A DNA stretch of 64,000 nucleotides from Rotaria sp. Silwood1. Taxonomy: Eukaryota; Rotifera; Eurotatoria; Philodinida; Philodinidae. The position numbers and the translations under genes are program-made. The DNA is taken from positions 220,088-284,087 of the forward strand of contig CAJNOP010000201.1 of the NCBI GenBank assembly GCA_905250075.1, given 5' to 3'. Below the pieces are notes generated by a model, which did no database searches, was not told where the DNA came from, and was given only the letters and a program-made list of their open reading frames with translations. Of this stretch, positions 26,413 to 38,416 are shown piece by piece. Positions within the stretch are counted from its first letter, which is position 1. Each line of letters begins with the position of its first letter.

Positions 26413-26605
26413 CAGGCTTGCCGATTGGGGGGGGGGGGGGGGTTTCCCCCCCCTAAAATGCTAGGCTGTCTGCCAAAATTTTTAACACTTTCTGCGAAAA
26501 ATATTTAATATTTTCTGGGAAATTTTCACTATTTTTGAAGGAATAGAAGCATTTTCTGTCAAAATTTTATCCCCCCCCCACTCCTGAAAACAATCGACAA
26601 CCCTG
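26413..26605. mobile_element. Short hAT-type MITE (193 bp) with G16/C8 tracts
   Basis: Terminal inverted repeats CAGGCTTGCCGATTG and CAATCGACAACCCTG match at 13 of 15 positions and fit the CAGGGTTGCC-type ends of hAT elements. Both sides carry the identical 8-bp sequence ATAAAGAC (26405-26412 and 26606-26613), which is the hAT target-site duplication length. Just inside the left end is a run of 16 G, then TTT, then 8 C. A run of 9 C lies near the right end at 26571-26579. There is no coding capacity, so it needs a transposase from elsewhere. Confidence 0.9.
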
Positions 26606-26632
26606 ATAAAGACAATGCAGATACATCTGAGC

Positions 26633-27180
26633 TAGAGGTCTGTGGGACAGTCCCGAATCCCGAAAAATCCCGAATGTCCCGTCCCGTGGGACATTCGGGA
26701 TTGTCCCGAAAAGTTTTCGGGATGGGACAATCGTGACCGGGACAATTCTAAAATTTTCGGGACGGGACAATTTGAAAAGAACGAATGTCCCGAATTTTTC
26801 TTTTCTATTTCAAAATATCTCGTTCAGTTAGATTTTTATTTTAAAGAAATGTCTTAATATGTAAATAAATAACAGAAAAAAAACACAAAAAATATTGCAA
26901 GATATATTCAAATCTGTTCATCATTATCATCTTCGTCAATTGTTTCTTCATTTTCTTGATTTTCTTGTTCAATAGAACGACATCTTTATATTTCTTTCGT
27001 TCAACGGGACAAACGGGATGTTCCGGGACAATTCAAAAATAATTCGGGACGGGACATTCGGGACCGGGACATTTTGAAAAACTCCGGGACAGGACAAACG
27101 GGATTCGGGATCATTCAAAAATTTTCGGGACGGGACATCCGGGATTCGGGACACGAAAAAGTTTGTCCCGCAGATCTCTA
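26633..27180. mobile_element. hAT-type non-autonomous element (548 bp) packed with GGGAC motifs
   Basis: Ends TAGAGGTCTGTGGGACA and TGTCCCGCAGATCTCTA are inverted repeats with 2 mismatches in 17. Perfect 8-bp duplications ATCTGAGC flank it (26625-26632 and 27181-27188). About 22 copies of GGGAC/GTCCC crowd the two terminal regions, as expected of subterminal transposase-binding repeats. The AT-rich middle, read on the minus strand at about 26995-26916, gives the acidic tail EENQENEETIDEDDNDEQ-like sequence followed by a stop. This could be the last codons of the parental transposase (inference). It is probably an internal-deletion derivative of an autonomous hAT. Confidence 0.9.
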
Positions 27181-27188
27181 ATCTGAGC
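27181..27188. repeat. Right 8-bp target-site duplication (ATCTGAGC) of the 548-bp hAT-type element
   Basis: Identical to 26625-26632 left of the element. The perfect match implies the insertion is not ancient or has drifted little. Confidence 0.9.
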
Positions 27189-27340
27189 CAATCAAATCTT
27201 ATCAATAATATTACTTGTTCATCTTTCTATTCATTATTTTGAGCACAATAGAATTGTTATTTTTTAGTTTTTCTACTCACCTGACTATAGATAAAAAAGA
27301 GCAAATAGCTATAGTTAAATATCATTAATCAGTTTCCATA

Positions 27341-27750
27341 CGTATACATGGGAGTGCCCAGTTATATAGGATACTGCATTCATATTTTTTTATATTGTCT
27401 CAACAGTAAATCAGAAAACTTTGGTTTTTTTTATATCAGTTATAGTGCATACATAATGCTGATCATTTGATTTTCTTCAGACTCTGTCTCTTATAAATTA
27501 AAAGATTTGTGAAGATCTTTCTCAAGATCGTTTGATAAAAGATGTATCTGTGCTTAAAAGGTTTTAAGAAAAACCTCGATAAACAAATTTCTTAATTTAT
27601 AAGAGACAGAATCTGAACAAACTCAAATGATCAGCATTATGTATGAGCTATAACTGATACAAAAAACAAAGTTTTGTGATTTATTGTTGAGTCAATATAA
27701 AAGAAATATTAATGGGATATTCTACATAACTGAACCCTTCTATGTATAAG
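27341..27750. mobile_element. Foldback element (410 bp) with long inverted arms
   Basis: Arms of about 170 bp (27341-27510 and 27585-27750) are inverted copies at roughly 80% identity by eye, separated by about 75 bp. Shared blocks include ATCAGTTATAG, CATACATAATGCTGATCATT and CTGTCTCTTATAAATTA. The outermost pair is TATACATGGGAGTGCCCAGTTAT against TATACATAGAAGGGTTCAGTTAT in compared form. A TA target site is possible but not proven. There is no coding sequence. Confidence 0.75.
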
Positions 27751-30700
27751 TGATGTTTCATAAGCTTTGAAACTATTTTGATTTTCTTTTGCTTTTTTTA
27801 AATATGCCAAGTTACATAAACATAGAAGATATATGCTTAAAAGTAATTTCTAAATCATCATTGAATACTGACATTGTTTTTTTTTGCACGGGACATTATT
27901 AGATAAACTGTTAAAATAATTTTATCAAGTTTGTTTCTCACACTTTTTCATTATATTTTTATCGTAATGATGTAAAAAAATATCATGTCCACACTTTTCA
28001 AATAGAGTTTAAAAGGTATACGATGCGTGTGACGAGGCCTCGAAAATATGAAATATATATAGTTTTTGTTCGTTCTGTTCTGATATTAAGCCTCTCGGCA
28101 GCCATTGAATTCCAACCACTCAAAAACTGTATTCTATCGAACATTCGTTTTTGACTTCTCAAGCACTTTTACATCATTCAATACTTATCAAAGTTTTGCG
28201 TACTAAAGAAAAGAAATATATTGGAAGCATAATGTTGACTGTTCCGACAGAAGCAAGCCAAGCAGAATAACAGTTTCAAGTAGTGAGGTTGATTTTGGTT
28301 CCGTGAAATTTCTTCAAAAAATGTTTTACAAATGTTTGCTTCATTCAACTATATTAATAGGGTGATTTGTGTTTGGCATATATCTTCCTTAATTTCATAG
28401 TTTTGTAAAAAATATTTTACGTTAACTGATGGAAAATAATAAGTAAGACCGAGATCCATAAATGATTCTGACAAAAGATACAGCGACAAGGAAGTTTGCG
28501 TTTTGAATGTTTGAAAATCTTTTCTTAATATTGATTGAACACTTTATCACTCCAATCAATTACTTATCGAATAAGCCTTTTTTGTAGTCAGAGACTTCAA
28601 AAGCTGTTTTTATCTGATTAAAAAGCTTTTTTTTTATTTTCGAAAACTATTAACAAATATTAAAATAACAATCTTGAAAGTACTAACCGTCTAAGAATTG
28701 AAAACATACCTTTAATAGCAAAATAATAGTTCCTATTTAGTTTAGATGTTTGAATTTGTCCTTCCGCGTTTATTTGATAGATTTTGAAGGCTCGAAAATA
28801 AGGCACCTGAAGGAGAAAATCCTTGTTATTTTGATCGAATTTCGGCTTTCTCGGCATAAATCGTTCGACTAGTCGAAAAGTCAGTGTTCTGCTGATCTAT
28901 TGAAAAGTGAGAATCCGAGGAGTACATTTGAAATTTCGATGCCCATGACAACCTTAAATCGACGCATCGAAATACCTATCGGATGGCCATATAGATTATT
29001 TGAGTATTAGATCCTATAAGAACACAACGATTAAAAAAGAATCACAATAAGTGCATGACTAATCTTTTGCTTATCATAACTCAAACAGAGTAGAAAATAA
29101 GTTTGATAAATATATTTTGATATGTCTTCTAATAATGCACTTTCTTAATAAGCATATCAACTGAGCATAGTCACTTCAAGATGATAATTCAGATGTTACA
29201 GATATAGTTTTTCTGTATGTGTTCATCTTTGTATATTCGAAAAATACAAAAAAATCAAAATGGTCTCCAAGTTCGTGATTTAGTCTTGGTCTATGTTAAT
29301 TTGACAGAACGCATAGTAGTTAGATGAGTTTCTTAAAAGTAGAATATTTTTTATCGCTTATCTTAATATGTTACTGAACATTTGGTTTCAAATCGATTAT
29401 TATCCTTAGACAGAACAATCATCTTCCATAGATTTAGATTGTTTCAAGTATAATTTAGATAAACTCACATAAGAATTCAATTTTGTTACCATCTTGTAAC
29501 ACATGACTTATTATTTAGTTTGACTTCGATCTGTAAGAACTTATATCATTGGCAGTTCGAAGATCTTACTTCAACACTCATTCATGGTAGTGTTTCACAA
29601 ATAACTATCCCACAATACGAAGCAGATCAAATATTCTTAATATCATAATCTAAACAGAAAGAATTGAACTCATTATTGTCTTAGAAATTTCCTTCGTTTA
29701 AGTTTAGAGAAACAATCTGTTCTAAAACACTTACAAAAATTTCGCTTTTATATTCTTCAGATATGCTCCTCAGTCTTTTAACTTCAAGTCTTATAGATAT
29801 ATCTAGTGAAATAAGCTCAACTCAAATAATTGTACATAGAGTGTAGATGAACTGATCGTTGAGACAGATGTCGAGATGATGATTGAAATGAATCAGCGCT
29901 GTACGATACAGGTGTCGAATAAATCTTTCTTTCTGCGCATGATTCTGATTGCAATTCGTGCTTTGTCGTTTTGAAATCGTAGTTAGTCTATATCTGAGGT
30001 AATTTTAAAGATAAATACATCAATCAGGATGTCTAAATTCATTTCTAACGTATGGCGATCGCAACTCAAATTGTGACTAAATGGTCAGTTGTAAGTAGAA
30101 ACTGTTGTTTTAAAAAGAAATCAAATTCACACTCGAGCACTGTCCAACGAATTTGAAGCTTGCCTTTTTAAGTTCATAAAAGTAGATTATCTTTGACGTC
30201 AATTAGAGTGCTTTTGATATCAGAATGTACTTCATAGGATCGAGAATACAGCGAAAAAAGCAATTAACGCAGAGAGATATAAAGGAGAACGAGAAGTTTA
30301 TTCTCTTTTTGTATAAAAGTAACCCGTCATATTATATTCTTAAAAAAAGTTATCCGTCGACGAATGTGTATCGAAATGAGACGTGTGCTCGTCAGCCGAC
30401 ATTCAAGAGAATGAAAAGGGGGAACTAGATTTTTTTTCTTTTGTTTTCATGATAAAAAATACGTATTGAAAGAGAGAATATAGTATTACTATAAAAGTCA
30501 TTGAATATTCTTTTTATAAAAAAAATCATTGAAATTTTTTCTATTCGAGTCTTCACTGGATTTCAGTCCGAATTATCAGGAATGCCATAGAAATATGAAT
30601 GCGACAAGAAAGTGGATTTGACCATTGATTTTGAAATAGATAAGCAGTATTTGACGACATGAAGTAGATTCATCAGTTCATTTCGAAATGACAGTCATCA

Positions 30701-31400
30701 AGTCCTCTTTCCTCTATCGTTCATATTTTTATGTCATTCAGCCAATTCAAAACTGATGAAAGCTCCATTAGAACAAAGTTTCAGTGATTTTTAACAAGAA
30801 AATTCCATGGGTTCTATAAGAGTTCTATACATACATTCTCTCTCAATACTTCTTTTCTACTGCTTTCCTCTTTCACTTCTTATCAATCCTTTTTGTTCCA
30901 ATTTACTTCACAAAGTAATTATGACATTGACAGAAACATCAGTTTCACTCATAAGTGAAAAGACAGATTACTTTTTCAAAGGTAACAAGAAAACTATTGT
31001 CCTACCGTCTGTTAGATATTTGACTTCGATGTTCATGTAGATGACAAGCAATACGCCAACTTTTCACCGTAATATTCAGTAAACAAGGAATAAAAGCAGA
31101 TTCTAACATAGTTTAATTTTGTGTTTGCAAATAAGCATGCTACTCACATCACTCTAACTATTTGTATCTGTTTTTCTCTAGCTTTGCTAATTGTTCTAGT
31201 CTCACGGGCAGTCTAAAATCTTTTCTATATGTGTCTGTATGACAGGAAGTCCTAGAAACGTAAATACTATGCTTTCTCCTTGTGTCATTTAAAAAATACT
31301 CAACTTTTTAAAGATCAATGCGTTTTATTTTTCAATCACTAATATATATACTTTGGACATGAATTTCATTTCATTTTTAACAAGAATCAGTTTGTCTTGC
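27751..31400. other. Long intergenic region, no gene seen
   Basis: About 3.6 kb with only short open frames that I cannot assign. The last few hundred bases are the likely 5' flank of the DUF3431 gene. An upstream 5' exon for that gene could lie here but was not identified. Confidence 0.5.
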
Positions 31401-31420
31401 AGAATTCATATTCAAAAGAT

Positions 31421-32533
31421 ATGCAAGCAGTTAATCTACTTAGCAAAGTTTCATCAATTGACTGTGTTGGTGAAAACAAAAACCACATGTCATTTAATAA
31501 CATCTCACGAATAATCGCTATTATTTTACTATTTGTGTCACTATTAGCAATACTCAACTCTAATGTTACGACGTATATATATAAATATCGCACTCGCACA
31601 GCAAACAAGTTTGGTATTCGTGCATATGCAAGTTTCTCAAACAATTCAGCTGATTCTATTGAACTGCTCAATCGAAGGAGGCAATTTGACATGGTTCTTA
31701 GTTATTATACTGAAAATGTTACATTCGTTGCGCGATTCATTAGCTATATTCGTAATGTTACGAGCATCAGCAAACTCAATCCTTTTGTAATTGTCTATAA
31801 TAAGAACCCTAATGTCAACATAACTTATTTGAAAGTTGCTTTGAATGCTGATTCAGTGATGACATTACCTAATGTTGGTCGTGAAGGAGCCACATTTCTC
31901 AGTCATATTATTGAGAACTATGATACACTTGCTACTCATACACTTTTTTCACAAGCAGGTGTCGAAGGTATTACTGGAACAGGACTGGAAAATTGGTTTA
32001 TGTCACGCCTGGTAAAACAGTTCAATGCGTCAGTTGGATTTATGCCACTTGTAGTTACGAATATGGTTGCTACTTATAATTGTGGTAAAGGTCCATATGG
32101 AGATTTTCTACGGTTAACAGAGCTCTGGGGAATATTGCAGAGTACACTATGCCCACCAGGTGGACAAGCTGTAAGTAAATTTAAATCTAATAAGCATTGA
32201 AACACAATTATCTTCAAAGGTTTCCTTTCGAGGTCAATTTCTTGCTAGTAGGCAAAGAATTCGTAGCAGACCTTTACACATATACAAATACATTCAAAGT
32301 ATTCTTACGGTTTGACTTTTATTGTGATCAGTTTTCAATGGCTCATTTTTCATTTTAAGGCAAATGCTTCACATTGGATCCATAAAGATTCAAATCATGG
32401 ATGGCTTGTTTCAACACCGGAGAATCCAATTTTTGGCCACGTAGTGGAGCGTTTGTGGACGGTGCTTTTCAATTGTTCAAATCCTGATCTAGTTCAAAAA
32501 TGCCAGCAAGAAAACTGTGCATGTTTCGATTAA
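31421..32533 (+). CDS. DUF3431-family type II membrane protein (2 exons)
   Basis: Exon 1 runs 31421-32170 and exon 2 32360-32533, joined in phase 0 (donor GTAAGT, acceptor TTTTAAG), giving about 307 residues. The start is the first in-frame ATG. An acceptor-like CTTGCAG lies 18 bases upstream at 31396-31402, so the mRNA probably begins there by splicing. A hydrophobic segment (IIAIILLFVSLLAIL, about residues 31-45) with a short cytoplasmic N-terminus predicts a type II membrane protein. The core contains LPNVGREGATFLSHII and THTLFSQAGVEG, which match the DUF3431 signature (NxGREGxxYLxHI then ThFxQ). The second exon supplies the conserved ENPIFGHVVERLWTVLFNC and a cysteine-rich tail CQQENCACFD. 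DUF3431 proteins are common in fungi and often glycosyltransferase-like in context; the biochemical function is unknown. Confidence 0.8.
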
Positions 32534-35490
32534 CTTTTGAAGACTCATCAAAGACGCATATAACTCGAAATCCTTCATAAACTTGAAGGGTTAGAGACTT
32601 CGCTGCGTTTTATGTTTGCATAGAGAGTCTCGAGCTGCAACAAACCTGCACTCGAAGAATTTATTGATTTTTAAACGCAGTATGTGAAGTAAATGAATGG
32701 TTTCCGACATGGGTGTTTTTCTTTCATTGCTGCTGATTTAATGATCTTACATTGAAAAAACTCAAGAGATAACGTCTAGTTACATTCTTTGACTAGCACT
32801 GTTCAGTAGGATAGGAATATATTTCTGTTGTTTTGATTGAATTTTAAGTGTTCGAGCCATTATTTGTCCAATGACACCAAGTTTGTGTGAATACTTATTA
32901 GCCACATCGAAATCGTTTCAATTTGTTGTTTATTCGTGAAATAATGAGTTTCACATCATATAGAACGATTTCCATGTAAATCTGCAGTTTATTACCAGCT
33001 AAAGTGGTAGAAATTTTAAGTTCAATGATTGAAAAAAAAAGGGAAGTTTCGAATAAATTTCTAATGAACTGCTTTCAGCTCTACATGTCGATGATTGTTA
33101 AAGAGTAGTCTATAGTCTAGACAAATCAAAACCGTTTAACATGAAACTTTTGTGCGAAAGAGAGATAGTAGTGTTTCCTCCAATGGACGATTGTATATTG
33201 TAAGATTAGCTTCGTGTACTGTGAAAGCTCTTCTCTACGAGAAAACACATGTTTGGCTTGCAGCTCTTTTACATTAGAGTCAAACTGCATATTATTGGTC
33301 CTTTCGATTATGGTTTACTACATTCTATTTATAGTTAAAATATGAGCTTAAATAGTTGAGATTTGGATAATTTTGATCTGCTAATGGTACTTTTTGTGAT
33401 AATTGTAGAAGCCTAATGTGTCCAGCTGAAGCACAAAACAAACCATATCAGATATTGGATTATTCAATTATAATTCTGTTTATGTGCATAATTTTTTTAG
33501 TGCTGTATGTTTTCTAGTAACGAACACATGAATTTTTTTAAGCTACCTAAAAAATTCATATACATACTTACCACTAATAGATAGATGTCGACAACTCAAA
33601 AACGAAATAACCTTGATTTTTATTAACTTGTCAGGACTATGCGCAAATCGTTGACTAAAAAATGAAACAGTAGCTGGTTCAAACTGAATGAACGTTTATC
33701 GAAATCGATCATAAAAATTAGTGTGAAATGGGACGATATGCATTATTATAATACTTATAAAATCTGAACTATCCAGATGTCAGAAATGACAGATTCTTAT
33801 TACGCAATCTCAGAGGCTTACTTTATATTTCTGTCAAAATAATTAGAATATGTCTCGTTTCATTTCTGATTCTTCAAAGTTTGGCACTTTCTTAGCTAAA
33901 ATATTGTATTAACAGCATTGCTCGTATTTATACTAGGATTCACTGTGTACTAAAGAACTGACAGTCAATCTCTGATTTCACAGAACATCTTATAGATATG
34001 CTTAAACTATAATCACTCAGTTTGAAAATTTCAATTTCTGAATTGTTAAAAACTTTTATACTTGTAAGCTAATTAAACCATAGATAATTAAAAGTTCATT
34101 GAGTTTTTGTTTTGTGGAAGGGAAGAACAGTAGAGATTGTTGTATACATGCTTCACTGACAGTGACTTTAAGAGATATCTAGTAGTGAGCGACATTTTAA
34201 AAACTAACTATTCATTTATATGAAAAATTGAATCAATAAAAACAATATTTCAGAAGCAGGCACAATTCATAAAACCACAATATGTGATATTCATTCAGTT
34301 CTATTATTTTAAAATAAGATGAATAGAGTTTTGTAGTGATGGCATGGCATATTCTTTTTTTTTCAAAATAGATTTAAGCTTTTTTTACCATTTGTCTGCA
34401 GTGGAATATATACAAAATAAGCAGTGTTGCAGACATTCTGTAATGTCCAGTATGTATGATATATTCACAATGTCAGAAGGCTCCATTGTGTAAACCTTCA
34501 AATACTGCACTTTAAGTTCTATGTTAATTGATCTCACAAATAACAACTTGTAAAAAATACAAAAAGGAAATAGCTTAGGTATTTTAATTTCTTTCTATTG
34601 TCTTTCTACCATCAGTGCTACTAGCCGATCACATTGGTCATGAGATGATGACAACAGTGATAATGGTTCTCTCATATTTAATTGTTTAGTAATCTTGGAT
34701 GGAGAGATGAGATAAAAGCAGATTAGGAGTTGACAGAATACCTTCGTCTTAATATAATCGATGTTGGAAAATGGCACAGATTAAGGAGTTGTTTTAGCTA
34801 GTACGTATACTATGGCAAGTTAGATATTTTCAATAACTACAAATGTATTGAAATATAAAGAAAATAAAAAGTCTTGAATCATTTAATCGAAGAAAAACTA
34901 ATGTATAATTTAATATTTACACTATTCTTCTCAATTGATGATTAAGTTTCCACGTTGAATTGGATCATTCGGTAATAATTGTTTATAGATTCAACACACG
35001 CATACGTAACGAAATAGTTTCACTGTCTCCAGATGGAATTTCAGTGAAATAAGCCATTAACAGATTCTAAACTATGATCTGTTTACAAATCAATACGAAT
35101 GAAACGATTCTATATAAGAATTATTTATTTTCTGTATTTTTGAAGTGACACGAATAAGGTTTGAATAATTTGTTCAAATTAGTTGTTTTTTTTTTTGAAA
35201 ATGCTCTTCCTACATGTCCAAGAAATATTATCTGATCTTCAAAGACATTTCTTGTTAATGAGGTATATCATTACTAAGAAGCGGTTCAAGATATGTGCGA
35301 ATATGAATCGATTCGTTTGAATTGAAATGACAACTATTACGGCACAACTCTGTATATCTAACAATATTGAACACGTTCTCTGTTGTGAAAGAATCTATCC
35401 GAGTGATATCTCCTTTTGAATTCATAGTGTAGATAAAAGTCCTGAAAAGATTCATGCGATTAGGCTTTTCTTTTCGAATTATGATCATTT
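32534..35490. other. Intergenic region, no gene seen
   Basis: About 3 kb of AT-rich DNA between the DUF3431 gene and a small inverted-repeat element. The open frames are short and none resembles a known family. Confidence 0.5.
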
Positions 35491-35495
35491 TACTG

Positions 35496-35848
35496 AACGT
35501 TTAGCCTTTTTGCAAGATATTACAAGAAAAATCGCAACAAGGAGTTTTTGTCTGAAATCTTGGTCAACAATAACTCTCATAATTCGCATGATATGTTGAA
35601 AGTTTCAGCTCAAACGAATGTTTTTCTTCTCAGATAACACTTTTGCAAATAGCGTTACTTTTACACAGAAACTCTTAAAATAATCCAGCTTTTGAAGCAT
35701 ACGGTACTTTAAGAAGAACTCATCTGTTTGTGTTGAAATTTCCAGGACATCACAAGAACCACGGCAGCTACTGTTTTAACTAAAATTTTAGGTTGAAACT
35801 TGTTATTGCGACTTTTTCTTATGATATCCTGCAATAGATTAAACGTTT
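35496..35848. mobile_element. Small inverted-repeat element (about 350 bp)
   Basis: The left end (AACGTTTA, then TTGCAAGATATTACAAGAAA and ATCGCAACAAG) faces a right end that, reversed, reads AACGTTTA, then TTGCAGGATATCATAAGAAA and GTCGCAATAACAAG. This gives imperfect terminal repeats of about 50 bp. No target duplication could be fixed and nothing is coded inside. It is probably a MITE. Confidence 0.55.
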
Positions 35849-38408
35849 AATAAAATTATTATAGCTCGAGAACGTAAGATCTGATAGCATGAATCCTTTC
35901 AGATTTTTATCTACACTATGAATCCTACCTATAAGTAAAGTATAAGCTCACACAAAGATTATCAACCCGATGAGCAGCTTTATCGGTCTTGCTTTTTTAC
36001 TTTGAAATATTATTTATACTTGTTTGGAATAGATTATAATTAAATAGTTTAGGAAATAGCAACTGCAAGAGCTGTAGACATTGTTCAAGTTGAAGATAAT
36101 TGAGTTGAATAAGCATTTAAATAAGATGATCGAGTATTCTTTCATGAATTCGTCATAAGATTCCATGGATCTATTTTAATTACATGTTTCTTATGATAAG
36201 AATAGTTTTTTTTTTAACAAGAAGATAATTCTATTTCAGTCAGTCATCTAGCGGAGTTTTCTTTTTAATATTTTTGTCTTTTTTTTTGTTCTAATACACA
36301 AAATAAAATAATTAAATGATTTACTACTTCTGTTTAGCATTTGATAATACATGAAAAAGACAAGAAGAAAATTTACGTCTATTTTTAAACAATCTATTAA
36401 ATTTTTTGCAAATGAATCTTCCATTAATTCTTTCGAAATGACATTGATGTCCAGAGAAAATAAAATTATCCATATGGTATAGACAGAAAACTTTGGTCTT
36501 GTACATTTTATGAATTTTCCAAATTAACACTTTTCTTTTTCCTTTTTTTTTCTAAAAGGATGTTTTTCGTAACAGTGATTTCTCATAAAAAAATATCTAA
36601 ATTAATAACTTACTAACAATGCATTACAATTATTTTACTTCATTTAATCAATGCTCACTCAATGATCTCATTGTTCACTCTAGAAATCCATATATGGTTC
36701 AAGACGCCCGAAGACAAACTGAAAATCAATCCAAGATTGGATATGCATTCTATAAGATGTACAAGAAAACATGTATAACGAAGAGACATACAACAATATT
36801 GAACTTTATTAGCAATTTAAATTGAACAAACATCAGAAGATAATGATAGAAATTCGTGAATATCAATTGCAGATTCATTGTTGAGAACCTGATGTAGGAG
36901 AGAAGCTTATTGATGTGTATCAAAGAAAAGCTGACATAGAAGATCTTTGAACATCAACAACCGTCTTTTTTTACTATATCAGAGAAAAACTAAACAAATC
37001 TAATTATACCATTATAATATAAAAATTACAAGTCAAATAAAGTGAATGCAAAAATTTTTACACACGATGTATTTTTTAACTTTTTTCATTAACGGTAATA
37101 TCTAGAACAAATTGAAGAAAAGATTTGATTAACCGAAACAACTTTCTATCAAGAGAAATACTTGCCAAAATCTCATTAACAGGTTGTACATGAAAGATAC
37201 CTGGAAAATCAAAACCAATTTTCTAGTTTCTCCAACGCTTATTGGTTCTACGAAAGATTCCAAAGTAGATTTGGTTGGATCCGGATCAGAGTTCGAAAAT
37301 ATCCGAAAGTATAAAATACGGTGAGGTCTATTAAGACTACCCCAGTTCCTTCTTGATGTTCGTTTTATTTCGAGATTGAATCCCCTCTTAAGCGAGTATA
37401 GAGAGCGATATATAGAGAGAAATAAAGCATCAAAGAATGCGAAATGAATAAACAAATACCAATGAGTCAAAGAGTGATACATATGACTGTAACAAGGTCA
37501 CACATTTTCATGAGAAAGAACGAAAAAAACAATCTTGCAAACCTATTGTACAATCATTGTTGTTCATTGAAGATCAGCCTTGGAAAGAACGTGGACATCT
37601 TAATATTTTCTCTATTAGACGAACTTGTTTGCAAAACAATTTGATTAGTCTTCGCTTTTCAGACATCTGTCATCCAACCCTATTAGCGGAAATCGTTTTA
37701 GTTAATCAAGTCTTTTTTTCCATTTGTTCTAAATATTACCTTTAAGAATAAAGTCAATAATACTTTGTTCATCTTCTGTCTTACATGATGAAACGACAAA
37801 AATAAGCTACTTTTTGTCAATAACAATCATTCAATGATATTGTACAAATCACTTGGTAATGATCAACACTTTGTGAAAGTTTTTCTTTCAATTGATTTGT
37901 CATTCATTTAATATTTTGAAATATCATTTCTTATTTCAATCTTTTCTATTGGAATATTTTCAAATACACCAATTAGTTTTACAGAAATTAAACTACTAAT
38001 AAATTTTTATGGCATTTTTCTATTTTTTTATTTATTTTTTGTATGATGTTTTGGTTATGCCTCTCCTACGTTAGTAATATTATCATTATATAATTCAATG
38101 TTGTCCTTTTTTTTGTTTGTTATATCAAAGGATAAAACTTGCGAATGTCTATTCTTTCATGCATACAATGACGTCAATAATTACAACAGAACGGTAAAAA
38201 CAAATTTACAAAAGACAAAAAATATCCTAGTTGCTTCTCTTCGTGTTCTTGAGTGCATATTTTACTATATCATACTTATTTAGATAGGTTGAATTACTTT
38301 GTCACACTCATTTGTTTTTATTATGATGATACCGAGTAGATAATAATGAAGAACTACTTGCAAAATAAAAATTTTTCGAAAAATAAAGGTTTCATATGGT
38401 TTTATTTT
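35849..38408. other. Intergenic region upstream of the B-box gene
   Basis: About 2.5 kb. A 117-codon open frame on the minus strand (37129-37482) and several smaller ones show no family resemblance and look like chance. The right part is the likely promoter region of the B-box gene. Confidence 0.45.
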
Positions 38409-38416
38409 AGATAAAT

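Noticed and set aside
26567-27205. Open frames of 67-78 codons rich in PSR/FGT words
   Set aside because: They come from translating the GGGAC repeats of the hAT-type element.
30807-31040. Possible upstream first exon of the DUF3431 gene
   Set aside because: The candidate donor (CAAAG then GTAACA) has the wrong phase for the acceptor at 31402.
37129-37482. 117-codon minus-strand open frame
   Set aside because: Composition is hydrophobic and irregular with no recognisable domain; nothing around it supports a gene.
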